Source: WTJY01 sp045105475
GTDB taxonomy: Bacteria > Chloroflexota > Anaerolineae > Promineifilales > Promineifilaceae
Length of the DNA stretch: 64,000 nt
Direction: 5' to 3'
Assembly: GCA_045105475.1 (NCBI GenBank)
Contig: JBGCDP010000102.1
Span: forward strand, 1-64,000
Shown: piece after piece, positions 32,150 through 40,254 of the stretch
Numbering within the stretch: position 1 is the stretch's first letter
How the letters are laid out: the number at the start of each line of letters is the position of its first letter
The notes under the pieces: model-generated
Database searches by the model: none
What the model was told of the DNA's origin: nothing
Seen by the model: the letters and a program-made list of their open reading frames with translations, nothing else
Position numbers and translations under genes: made by a program

Positions 32150-34447
32150 TTAAACTAGGCCTTCTAGTAGATTGGGCCTAGCCGGTTTTTCTGCCGTACT
32201 TTGCGTCGATGCCCAACGGGCATCGGCCGCATGTGCCGCTTCAATAAACAAATTGGCTTCTTCGATTCGGCGATGCGCCACATCCTCATCGACTTTCTCT
32301 GGCACATTGTTGTGCCGGTTAAATAGATATTGGGCGAATTTTCCTTTCGCAAAGCGGTCAAAGAACAGCTTGGTGTCATAGAATCGATTGCGGAATTCCG
32401 CCACGATCCGGTCCGGATCATCTCCGATATCGATAAACTGATTTCGAATCAGTGCCCTCGCAGCCAAGATCATCGCCCGATAGGCGCGTTCCTCTGCTTC
32501 TGGGTAACGTTTTTCGTCCAATGCGATCAGGGCATCAAACGCTTCACCCTCTGCGCGAGCAACCTCGAACGAGAAGAGCGAGACGATTTCGCCCGCACAT
32601 TCACCAATCCCCATGTCACCCAACGAAAATTCGCGAGGGTCACCCCAATCGGTATAAAAGTCCGGCCTGTCTTTATAGCTAGGCACATCCATGAACGGTT
32701 TAATCAGCTCACGAATCTCTTTTTTGCCTAAGCGGGTGGTCCACTCTTGGAAACTCTCGCTTTCAGCTTTTTCAGCCACATAACGCTGAGTAACTGCATC
32801 AAATACATCTGGAATATTTTTAGATGGGACTGCACCCACAGCCAGCCCATAGCTGCCCCCGTTGTTTTGCCACTGACCACCTAGCACAAGCTGGAAGTGG
32901 GGGACCGCCCGATTTTCTTTGCGCCGACTGTTTCCAAAAAAGCCGATATCAGCGATATGGTGCTGACCGCATGAGTTGAAACAGCCAGATATTTTGACTT
33001 TCAGCTCTTCAACGGCCGGATGCAAGCTGCCGTTTTTCGCCAACAGCCGATCCCGTAACTCTCCCGTAAGCCCACGTGAAGCTGCAATCCCTAACTTGCA
33101 TGTGTCTGTTCCAGGGCACGACGTGATGTCTGAAACGGTGTCTGCCCCAGCTTCTGCCAGCCCATGTTGAGTCAAAGCTGCGTAAACGGCCGGGAGATCT
33201 TTTTCCGACACCCAACGCATCACAATGTTTTGCTCAACCGTCGTGCGCAAGCTCTCGCCTACATATTCTCGGGTGATGTCAGCTAAGGCATACGCTTGGT
33301 CAGATGAAAGATCGCCCAAAGGCAATTTGATTGTGATCGTCACATACCCTGCTTGCCGTTGGTGATAGATGTTGGTGCGATACCAATCTGCAAATCTTTC
33401 AGGAAGCGGTGCACCATTCAAGAAGGTGGGTGGTTTCAGGGCGACTTCGGTCTGATTGGGCACATCAGCCAGATAGCTGGTCCAACGGTCGTCGTGGGGC
33501 AAAATTTTGCGTTCGGCCGTCACTAAGGATTGGAACCCTTCTAACCCGATTTTGGCGATTAAAAACTTGAGCCGAGCGCGATTACGATTTTTCTTTTCGC
33601 CCAGTCGGGCAAAAACACGTGATATAGCTTGCGAAAGGGGCAATATTTCTGCTTCTGGTACTTTTTCCGCTAATAGTTTCGCTTGGTGGGGTACCGTGCC
33701 TAATCCGCCACCGACAAAGACATCGAAGAAACGTTTGGTTTCATCGTTCACTTCTTCAGTGCGGGCGATAAAACCTAAGTCATGAATATTGACGAGGCCA
33801 CAGGCCTCATGCGCACAGCCTGAGAAAGCGATTTTAAACTTCCGGCCGAAGCCTTGTACGTCATCGTGCCCCATTAAAAACCAGGTCATCGCATCGGCAT
33901 AGGGGGTGACGTCAAACGCTTCTGTGCGGCAAATTCCAGCTAGCGGGCAGCCGGTGATATTGCGAACCGAGTTGCCACAAGCTTCGCGTGTCGTAATGCC
34001 AACTGCCCCTAAGCGACGCATCAGGTCAGGTGTGTCTTCAAGATGGATAAAGTGAAACTGAATGTCTTGGCGGGTTGTGATGTGCAGAATGTTGTCTGAA
34101 TATTCTTCGGCCAACTGCCCCATCAAATCAAGCTGTTCTGGCGTGATGCCACCATAAGGCACTTTGATCCGCTGCATACCGGGTGCGTCCCAAATCGTAT
34201 CAGCCCCTTTGGTCAGTTCGCCGGAGGGGAATGCCAACTCACGTGATTCCCGGCCGTCGTGCCGTTGCCCATTGTCATACCGCTGCCCATAGGCCCCCCG
34301 TCGTAAACGAGTCTCTCCAAAGACCTGATCCGTTAGTTTTCCCTGTTTTTTTAGCTCAATTTGACTCTCAAAAAGGTCGATTTCTTGAGCCAAAAGCGGC
34401 TCAATTGCCGTCCGTAACTCTGATTTCCAAGTTGTGTTTTCTGCCAT
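32150..34447 (-). CDS. sir: Ferredoxin-dependent sulfite (or nitrite) reductase with C-terminal helical extension
   Basis: 765 residues, about 200 longer than usual. Two pseudo-repeats with siroheme/[4Fe-4S] ligands: CPGTDTC (Cys-x5-Cys) and GCFNSCG (Cys-x3-Cys), plus the first-half motifs TGCPLAGIC and SGCAHEACG. Reduces sulfite to sulfide using ferredoxin; nitrite is the alternative, but the cysH/SirC operon favours sulfite. The last ~170 residues (ERAYRAMILAARALIRNQF and onward) are helical, HEPN-like, and may help in assembly or regulation. First structural gene after the poly-Cys attenuator; ATG at 34447 without a clear Shine-Dalgarno sequence. Confidence 0.93.
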   Translation of the reverse strand: MAENTTWKSELRTAIEPLLAQEIDLFESQIELKKQGKLTDQVFGETRLRRGAYGQRYDNGQRHDGRESRELAFPSGELTKGADTIWDAPGMQRIKVPYGGITPEQLDLMGQLAEEYSDNILHITTRQDIQFHFIHLEDTPDLMRRLGAVGITTREACGNSVRNITGCPLAGICRTEAFDVTPYADAMTWFLMGHDDVQGFGRKFKIAFSGCAHEACGLVNIHDLGFIARTEEVNDETKRFFDVFVGGGLGTVPHQAKLLAEKVPEAEILPLSQAISRVFARLGEKKNRNRARLKFLIAKIGLEGFQSLVTAERKILPHDDRWTSYLADVPNQTEVALKPPTFLNGAPLPERFADWYRTNIYHQRQAGYVTITIKLPLGDLSSDQAYALADITREYVGESLRTTVEQNIVMRWVSEKDLPAVYAALTQHGLAEAGADTVSDITSCPGTDTCKLGIAASRGLTGELRDRLLAKNGSLHPAVEELKVKISGCFNSCGQHHIADIGFFGNSRRKENRAVPHFQLVLGGQWQNNGGSYGLAVGAVPSKNIPDVFDAVTQRYVAEKAESESFQEWTTRLGKKEIRELIKPFMDVPSYKDRPDFYTDWGDPREFSLGDMGIGECAGEIVSLFSFEVARAEGEAFDALIALDEKRYPEAEERAYRAMILAARALIRNQFIDIGDDPDRIVAEFRNRFYDTKLFFDRFAKGKFAQYLFNRHNNVPEKVDEDVAHRRIEEANLFIEAAHAADARWASTQSTAEKPARPNLLEGLV

Positions 34448-34500
34448 AAATATGCTCTGTCTTTACCGATTTAGGTGATTGATGACCGCAACCTGCCAAC

Positions 34501-34531
34501 AAAAAAGCCTCGGCGTGCGTCCGAGGCTTTT
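34501..34531 (-). terminator. Attenuator terminator before the sulfite reductase gene
   Basis: On the minus strand AAAAGCCTCGG...CCGAGGCTTTTTT: an eight-base GC-rich stem and six U, 53 nt upstream of the sir ATG and downstream of the leader ORF. A terminator between promoter and first structural gene only makes sense as a conditional one. Confidence 0.85.
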
Positions 34532-34539
34532 AAAACCAC

Positions 34540-34574
34540 GACCACTCGAGATGCTAAATTGCTTCGAGGTGGTC
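34540..34574 (-). promoter_or_regulatory. Anti-antiterminator-type hairpin of the Cys attenuator
   Basis: GACCACCTCGA (34574-34564) pairs with TCGAGTGGTC (34549-34540), one bulged C. Its left arm overlaps ACTGACC (34577-34571), which can instead pair perfectly with GGTCAGT (34622-34616) inside the leader ORF, 21 nt past the last Cys codon. The two pairings exclude each other, so ribosome position decides which forms. Confidence 0.65.
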
Positions 34575-34597
34575 AGTTAAATATAGGTTTCTATTTT

Positions 34598-34693
34598 TTA
34601 GATTATAGAATTCCGACTGACCTTCGATGCATTGTGTTTTTTACACATGCAACAACAACAGGTCGCGGGGCTGTTTTTAGTTAATATCATCAT
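34598..34693 (-). CDS. Cysteine leader peptide (attenuation ORF), 31 residues
   Basis: Minus-strand frame from ATG 34693 (a second ATG follows at 34690) to TAA 34598-34600. It begins MMILTKNSPAT, then Cys-Cys-Cys-Cys-Met-Cys (codons TGT TGT TGT TGC ATG TGT, 34660-34643), then KKHNASKVSRNSII. Five Cys codons in six, ahead of an operon that makes sulfide for cysteine, with alternative hairpins and a terminator next, is the pattern of ribosome-mediated attenuation: low Cys-tRNA stalls the ribosome and lets RNA polymerase read on into sir. AAAAGG lies 18 nt before the ATG, too far for a normal ribosome site. Poly-Cys leader ORFs before sulfur genes are known in mycobacteria; I know of none described for this type of organism. 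Confidence 0.8.
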   Translation of the reverse strand: MMILTKNSPATCCCCMCKKHNASKVSRNSII

Positions 34694-34755
34694 GTTTTTA
34701 TTTGTCGTTTACCTTTTGACGAGAAGAAGTTTAACTTTTTTTGAAATAATTCAAG

Positions 34756-34830
34756 CTGTTTTTATTCAACAGCTGACTCTTTAGACCGTTTAATCTTCAG
34801 AAAAAGAGATTTTTTGCCTGTTTTTATTCA
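34756..34830. repeat. Direct repeat CTGTTTTTATTCA, two copies 62 bp apart
   Basis: Copies at 34756-34768 and 34818-34830, in the region where the promoter of the minus-strand sulfur operon should lie. A related TTTTTATTCAGAT is found at 32131-32143, just past sir, and matches 34821-34833 over 13 nt. They may be binding sites for a sulfur regulator, or AT-rich coincidence. Confidence 0.4.
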
Positions 34831-34919
34831 GATTGGAATGGATGGCTACTGTCGCGAGACAACAATTAGGTTTCATTTTCTATTCTCGTCGAGCTATCCT
34901 CTAACTGGGTTCGTTCAGG

Positions 34920-34925
34920 TATAAT
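34920..34925 (+). promoter_or_regulatory. -10 box of rarA, leaderless transcript predicted
   Basis: TATAAT ends 6 nt before ATG 34932. A TTG at 34926 is also in frame, but it would lie between the -10 and the transcription start, so ATG 34932 is the better start. No clear -35. Confidence 0.55.
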
Positions 34926-34931
34926 TTGGGG

Positions 34932-37148
34932 ATGGATGATCTTTTTAGCCACGCTCGAAAACAGCAGATTGTTGATGAGTCGCCTCTGGCAAACCGCATG
35001 CGGCCACGGTCGCTTGATGAATACATTGGGCAAGCTCATATTATCGGCCCGGGCCGATTGTTGCGTCGTGCAATACAGGCCGACCAGCTTTCATCGCTGA
35101 TTTTTTACGGCCCGCCTGGGACTGGCAAAACTACTTTAGCAATGGTAATTGCCAACACGACCAGTAGCCATTTTATTACGATCAATGCGGTGCTGGCCGG
35201 GGTAAAGGAGATCCGCGAAGCGATTGCGGCCGCCCAAGAGCGGCGGAATCTACATAATCAGCGAACTACGCTTTTTGTTGATGAGGTTCATCGATGGAAC
35301 CGGGCTCAGCAAGACGCCCTGTTGCCCCATGTCGAGCGGGGAACAATTATCCTGATCGGAGCCACAACCGAAAATCCATATTTTACTGTGAATCAAGCTT
35401 TGGTTAGCCGCAGCCGCATTTTTCAGCTTCGGCCGCTGACTGATGAGGATTTGGAGCAAGTGGCTCTCCAAGCGATTGGTATGCCTAATCGAGGCTACGG
35501 TCGTTTAGACGTTTCAATTGCCCCTGATGCGCTCGATCATCTCGTTAACGTTTCAAACGGCGATGCGCGCAGCCTACTCAATGCGCTTGAGCTTTCTGTG
35601 GAGACAACCGATCCAGACGACGATGGCAAAATCATCGTGACGCTCGATGTGGCTGAAGAATCGATTCAGCGGCGTGCGGTGCTTTACGATCGGGATGGGG
35701 ATGTCCACTACGACACGATTTCAGCTTTTATCAAGAGTATTCGAGGGTCAGATCCTGATGCCGCGATGTACTGGCTAGCTAAAATGGTGTATGCGGGTGA
35801 AGATCCTCGCTTCATATTCCGCCGATTGGCAATCTTAGCGAGTGAAGATATCGGCTTGGGGGATCCTAATGCGGTTAATGTCGTCAATGGGTGTTGGGGT
35901 ATTTTTGAAAAGATCGGCATGCCAGAAGGACAATTCCCGCTAGCTGAAGCGACGCTTTATTTGGCGACCGCTCCGAAGTCGAACTCAGCTTTCGCTTTTT
36001 TTGATGCGTTAAAGGTGGTGAAGGAAGAAGCAAGTGGCGATGTGCCTAATCATTTGAAAGATGGGAACCGCGACAAAGAGGGGTTTGGCCACGGCAAAGG
36101 GTATCTCTACCCGCATGCTTATCGCGATCACTGGGTGGCTCAGCAATATCTGCCGGGTGAGCTACAAGGCCGGCTGTTTTATCAGCCATCTGACCAAGGG
36201 TACGAAAAATCAGTTCAGATTGATGTGGCTCGACGGCGGGAAGCGCAGTTAGAAGCGATGCTTGCACGTGACTTGTATGAGCCAAATTCGGCCGGAGAAG
36301 TGTTGACAACCAGCCCGCAGAACCATCAAGCTAATAGTTGGCTTCAGCGGGTAATCTCAGGCGAAGGTGGGACGTTGGGTCAAATACGGGAGAAACTGTT
36401 TTATTTGGCTGATATTAAGCGACATCATCTTGTTTTAGACGCACATGCGGTGACCGGTTTGCTTACTTGGGAGGCGGTCCGCCAAGCACCTGAAGGTGGC
36501 ATATGGACTGTGGCATCAGGTGAACGTTCGGCCGAACTGCTAAGCCAGCAAGCGGCGGGACTGCAAGATGGGCTGCTGCGACCACAAGTGATCCGTGACT
36601 TAACTGAATTACCTGCTGATGTAATGTTTGATCGAATCTTAATTCGCGATCGATTTACTCAAGGTCCAGATGATCTTATTCGGTTCTTGGAGAACAGCTT
36701 GGCTTGTCTGGCTGAATCCGGTCGATTTATTATTGCTCAACGTATCCCTAAGTTAGGGCAGCGTTTAGTTGATCTTGTACCCGGTTTAGAAGCTGGTTTA
36801 CGAAGCAAAGTGCGGGCGGCTGAAGAACAAATTTATTCTCGTCCTGATAACCCGATGATCAACTGGGAATTAGAAACAATTAACGACCTTGTAGACCAAG
36901 CTGGTTTTAAGCGATTGCATACTGAACTGGTGCCGATTAGTGGCAAACGAACCTTAAATCGCGATCAAGTTAAAAGCTGGTTTTTGCCCAGTAAGGACTC
37001 TAGTTCACCAACTTATATCGACTATTTAAATGAGGCTGGTTTGACTGAAAATGAAATTTCTCAAGTTCGAAATGATTATCGCCAGGCCTTAGTTGGGAAG
37101 CCTATTGATTGGACGATTTTAGTCGGTTTTTGGGTTGTAGGTCATTAA
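34932..37148 (+). CDS. rarA: RarA/MgsA recombination factor fused to a methyltransferase-like domain
   Basis: 738 residues from ATG 34932. Residues ~1-430 are RarA, an AAA+ ATPase acting at stalled replication forks: RPRSLDEYIGQ, Walker A YGPPGTGKTT, Walker B LFVDEVHRWN, sensor IGATTENP and the RarA-typical FIKSIRGSDPDAAMYWLAKM. The extra ~290 residues (DIKRHHLVLDAHAVTGLLTW onward, with LPADVMFDRILIRDRF) look like a Rossmann methyltransferase-type fold without a clear Gly-rich SAM loop. This 'RarA/unknown domain' fusion is known in cyanobacteria. Monocistronic; its upstream region is shared with the divergent sulfur operon. Confidence 0.92.
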   Translation: MDDLFSHARKQQIVDESPLANRMRPRSLDEYIGQAHIIGPGRLLRRAIQADQLSSLIFYGPPGTGKTTLAMVIANTTSSHFITINAVLAGVKEIREAIAAAQERRNLHNQRTTLFVDEVHRWNRAQQDALLPHVERGTIILIGATTENPYFTVNQALVSRSRIFQLRPLTDEDLEQVALQAIGMPNRGYGRLDVSIAPDALDHLVNVSNGDARSLLNALELSVETTDPDDDGKIIVTLDVAEESIQRRAVLYDRDGDVHYDTISAFIKSIRGSDPDAAMYWLAKMVYAGEDPRFIFRRLAILASEDIGLGDPNAVNVVNGCWGIFEKIGMPEGQFPLAEATLYLATAPKSNSAFAFFDALKVVKEEASGDVPNHLKDGNRDKEGFGHGKGYLYPHAYRDHWVAQQYLPGELQGRLFYQPSDQGYEKSVQIDVARRREAQLEAMLARDLYEPNSAGEVLTTSPQNHQANSWLQRVISGEGGTLGQIREKLFYLADIKRHHLVLDAHAVTGLLTWEAVRQAPEGGIWTVASGERSAELLSQQAAGLQDGLLRPQVIRDLTELPADVMFDRILIRDRFTQGPDDLIRFLENSLACLAESGRFIIAQRIPKLGQRLVDLVPGLEAGLRSKVRAAEEQIYSRPDNPMINWELETINDLVDQAGFKRLHTELVPISGKRTLNRDQVKSWFLPSKDSSSPTYIDYLNEAGLTENEISQVRNDYRQALVGKPIDWTILVGFWVVGH

Positions 37149-37317
37149 TTTATATAGTTTATACACTCATAAATTTCTGACCAAGGCTATGGAAATTTCT
37201 GATTTTAGTCTGGAAACCTAACAAAAAGACCGAATATTTTTGTTTAAAATGGTGAATTAGGCGTAAAGTACTGGTGAAGCCTTCGGTTACCCTAGACACT
37301 TTATTTTCGTTTCAAAA

Positions 37318-37323
37318 TATACT
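37318..37323 (+). promoter_or_regulatory. -10 box of the M20 peptidase gene, leaderless transcript predicted
   Basis: TATACT ends 6 nt before the GTG at 37330; a TAGACA at 37293-37298 with a 19-bp spacer could be the -35. No Shine-Dalgarno sequence is present. Confidence 0.5.
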
Positions 37324-37329
37324 TCCCTT

Positions 37330-38511
37330 GTGATAGATTTTAACCTCGAAGCCCAAAATGAATTTGAAACCCTTGTGAAGGATCGGCGGGACTTTCATCG
37401 CCATCCGGAAATGGGATTCCACGAACATAGAACTTCTAAAATTGTTGCGCAACGATTAAACGCCCTTGGAATGGAAGTCCAAACTGGGGTCGGCCTTACT
37501 GGTGTTGTTGGCTTATTAGAAGGTGACCGGCCGGGACCAACCTTGCTACTCAGATTTGACATGGATGCCTTGCCAATTACTGAGGATACAGGTCGAGAAT
37601 TTTCATCTGAAAATGATGGTGTCATGCATGCCTGTGGCCACGATGGTCACATGTCGATGGGGCTAGGTTTAGCGCGGATTATGGCGCGGCATCGAGATAA
37701 AATCGCAGGTACTCTGAAATTTGTTTTCCAACCGGCCGAAGAAGGGCTTGGTGGTGCATTTGCTATGATCGCTGATGGGGTCCTTGAGAATCCAAAACCA
37801 GATGTCGCTTTAGCCATGCATTTGTGGAACAAGATTCCTTTGGGAAAAGCTTGGGTCACCAATGGCCCTGCAATGTCAGCCTCAAGTCGGTTTGAATTAA
37901 CGATTACCGGCCGGGGGGGGCATGGTGCTTCTCCACATGAAACGGTTGATCCGATTTTGGCATCAGCCCATGTTATTTCAGCGTTGCAGAGCATTGTTAG
38001 CCGAAATACGGACCCTCAGGAAAGCGTGGTCATTAGCGTGGGGCAAATCCAGGGTGGAACAACCTACAACGTAATCCCAGAACAGGTTTTAATTAAAGGG
38101 TCAGTACGGAGCTTCAGCAATCAGATTCATCGCCAGCTGTATCGCAGGATTCTAGAGACGTCTAGCCATGTTGCGGCCGGATTTGGCTGCGCTGTGTCGC
38201 TTGAGACCGTTGTGATTGTCGCTGCTGTCGTAAATGATGATTCAGTTGCTGATCGTGTTCGCTCTTCTGCTGAGCAGGTTTTGGGATGCGACAATGTCTT
38301 AGACCGTAAAGAGATGGCATCAGAAGATATGGGGTACATGCTTGAAGAGATTCCTGGGTGCTATTTTTTCATCGGCTCTGCAAATGAAGAAGAAGGATTA
38401 AACTACCCTCATCATCACCCAAGATTTGATATTGACGAGCGAGCAATGATCAATGGTGTTGCGGTGATGGGAAATGCCGTGGCAAGCTATGTTATGCCTG
38501 CCGCTTCTTAA
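37330..38511 (+). CDS. M20D-family amidohydrolase (N-acyl amino acid / hippurate hydrolase type)
   Basis: 393 residues from GTG. Two-metal hydrolase that removes acyl groups from N-acyl amino acids. FHRHPEMGFHEHRTS near the start, metal motif MHACGHDGHMSMGLGLA (about 98-114) with the Cys-Gly-His-Asp typical of M20D, QPAEEGLGGA (about 136-145, the catalytic Glu pair) and a dimerisation domain (GRGGHGASPH). No signal peptide; cytosolic. The in vivo substrate is not known. Ends in a very strong bidirectional terminator. Confidence 0.92.
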   Translation: MIDFNLEAQNEFETLVKDRRDFHRHPEMGFHEHRTSKIVAQRLNALGMEVQTGVGLTGVVGLLEGDRPGPTLLLRFDMDALPITEDTGREFSSENDGVMHACGHDGHMSMGLGLARIMARHRDKIAGTLKFVFQPAEEGLGGAFAMIADGVLENPKPDVALAMHLWNKIPLGKAWVTNGPAMSASSRFELTITGRGGHGASPHETVDPILASAHVISALQSIVSRNTDPQESVVISVGQIQGGTTYNVIPEQVLIKGSVRSFSNQIHRQLYRRILETSSHVAAGFGCAVSLETVVIVAAVVNDDSVADRVRSSAEQVLGCDNVLDRKEMASEDMGYMLEEIPGCYFFIGSANEEEGLNYPHHHPRFDIDERAMINGVAVMGNAVASYVMPAAS

Positions 38512-38525
38512 AGTTAAGCTTTAAA

Positions 38526-38575
38526 AACAAAAAGGCCCGATTGACATCATATGTCAATCGGGCCTTTTTGTTTTT
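38526..38575. terminator. Very strong bidirectional terminator
   Basis: AAAAAGGCCCGATTGACAT and its complement flank a CAT loop, followed by TTTTTGTTTTT; the mirrored A-run serves the minus strand. It separates the convergent M20 peptidase and AAA ATPase genes. Confidence 0.95.
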
Positions 38576-38589
38576 ATTTAGGTTGTCGT

Positions 38590-39963
38590 CTAATTGTTAA
38601 GCGAACTTGACCAGCCCTTTTTACGGCTCATATCGACAAAGTAAGACATACAGGCTTCGTCAATCATCGGAGCTTTCATATTGGGCTCCTCGCCTGAATA
38701 TTCACAAATGGCCAGAATTGTTTTGAGCAAGTCTCGAGGATGTGCGCCTTGCATCAATCGGCTGTTATTGCCCCGATACCAAGTCTTAAGCAAGTGGACG
38801 AAGCCATCTTTGTCAAAAGGCACGCGTAAATTACCGCACATGATTCGAAACAACTCATAAAACATCTTTTCATCTGGTGAGCCAACTTCAACTTTGATTT
38901 GGATTCGGCGTAAAAATGCATCGTCAGCAAGTTCAGACGGATCTAAGTTGGTAGAGAAGATAATTAGCTGCTTGAATGGAAATTCAAACGTTTGCCCTGA
39001 CTGGAGCCTCACGAAGTCAATGCGGGTTTCCAGCGGGACAATCCATCTGTTTAGAAGCTCAGATGGAGAGATTTGCTGACGGCCGAAGTCGTCAATTAGG
39101 AACAAGCCACCGTTGGCTTTCATTTGCAACGGTGCTTCATAGATTTTAGCGACTGGCTCATAGCGTAAGTCGAGCTGTTCGAGATTAAGCTCACCTCCCA
39201 CCATCACAGACGGCCGTTTAATAGGGATCCAGCGCATATCCCGGCGGCCGAACTGATCTAAAAACTCCTTATTGTCTTTAACTTCTTCATGGCGGAGTTT
39301 GTCATAAATCTGAATAATCTGACCGCTAATCGTAATTGCGTTCGGAATAAAGATTGGCTCTGTCCCTGCTAGCAAATCACCACAAACTTGAGCAATTGTC
39401 GTTTTACCATTTCCTGGCGGTCCATACAGAAAGAGTGATGTTCCTGCATTCAATGCTGCCCCAATTCGACGATCGAAATTAGGCGGCAAGATTAAGTCTT
39501 TTAAATGATTGCGTAACCGGGTCGGTGTGATTTTTTCAATATTGCTATATTGAATTTCAACAGATTCATTGTATGCATCGACTGGAATTGGAACCGGGCC
39601 AACATATTGAGAGCGATCCATTGCGTCACGAGCTTTTTCTTCACCAGCTTCAGTGAGTCGATAGATATAGCTCATGCTGTTCAGCCCACCCCCCTGTGTG
39701 CGAGGGACTTCAACTAAATTGTCGAGCTTCATTTTGGCTAACAGGGTGTCTGCTAATCGATTGGACACACAAAGTACTTCAGCAAACCGCTGTACACTCA
39801 CTTCTCTTTCTTGGAACATGAGGCGATAAAAGAGGTCAACCACCATCGCCTTAGGGACGCCTAACTCGTCGGGGTCGTGGACGGGAGCGAGGAGAGGCTT
39901 CATCGGATGCGTCATGCGCGACGCTAAATCTTTTGTATTCATAGTTGTTGCACGTATGCTCAC
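38590..39963 (-). CDS. AAA ATPase with N-terminal winged-helix region
   Basis: 457 residues. Residues ~30-130 look like a winged helix (VSVQRFAEVLCVSNRLADTLL...GLNSMSYIYRLTEAGEEKA). The AAA core has Walker A YGPPGNGKTTIAQ (about 190-202), Walker B GGLFLIDDFGRQQ and arginine-rich FLRRIQIKVEVG. The layout resembles MoxR-like or type-IV-pilus/GspA-associated ATPases in several phyla, but the partner is unknown and no pilus genes are near. The 291-bp gap to gyrA upstream should hold its promoter; none could be defined. Confidence 0.85.
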   Translation of the reverse strand: MSIRATTMNTKDLASRMTHPMKPLLAPVHDPDELGVPKAMVVDLFYRLMFQEREVSVQRFAEVLCVSNRLADTLLAKMKLDNLVEVPRTQGGGLNSMSYIYRLTEAGEEKARDAMDRSQYVGPVPIPVDAYNESVEIQYSNIEKITPTRLRNHLKDLILPPNFDRRIGAALNAGTSLFLYGPPGNGKTTIAQVCGDLLAGTEPIFIPNAITISGQIIQIYDKLRHEEVKDNKEFLDQFGRRDMRWIPIKRPSVMVGGELNLEQLDLRYEPVAKIYEAPLQMKANGGLFLIDDFGRQQISPSELLNRWIVPLETRIDFVRLQSGQTFEFPFKQLIIFSTNLDPSELADDAFLRRIQIKVEVGSPDEKMFYELFRIMCGNLRVPFDKDGFVHLLKTWYRGNNSRLMQGAHPRDLLKTILAICEYSGEEPNMKAPMIDEACMSYFVDMSRKKGWSSSLNN

Positions 39964-40192
39964 TAAGTGAGTTTAAGAACTGGAAAAAGCTCAGTTATGA
40001 AGAATAATGTGGGGTTGGCTAAAACTGTTTGATAAACGAAGGTTTATATCCAGATACTTTAGCCTAATTATTTTACAATATTTTATGATCTGATTGATAC
40101 CACAGGGAGGAGTAAAAAACCAGAGTGTTAGTTTTCATTTGCCCCTCTTGTTTCTTAAATAGGTAGGATAAAAGTAGGACATGGTTTATTGA

Positions 40193-40230
40193 GAAATAAA
40201 AAAGAGATGGCTAAAAAACCATCCCTCTTG
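40193..40230 (-). terminator. Terminator after gyrA
   Basis: On the minus strand CAAGAGGGATGG - TTTTTTAG - CCATCTCTTTTTTATTT: a 9-bp stem with a two-base bulge, then a U-run. Confidence 0.75.
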
Positions 40231-40254
40231 GAATTACTCTAAATTACTTAAGGT

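Noticed and set aside
40073..40138. 21-codon minus-strand ORF after gyrA with AAGAGGGG upstream
   Set aside because: A ribosome-site-like sequence exists, but the AT-rich peptide shows no coding character and no regulatory codon run.
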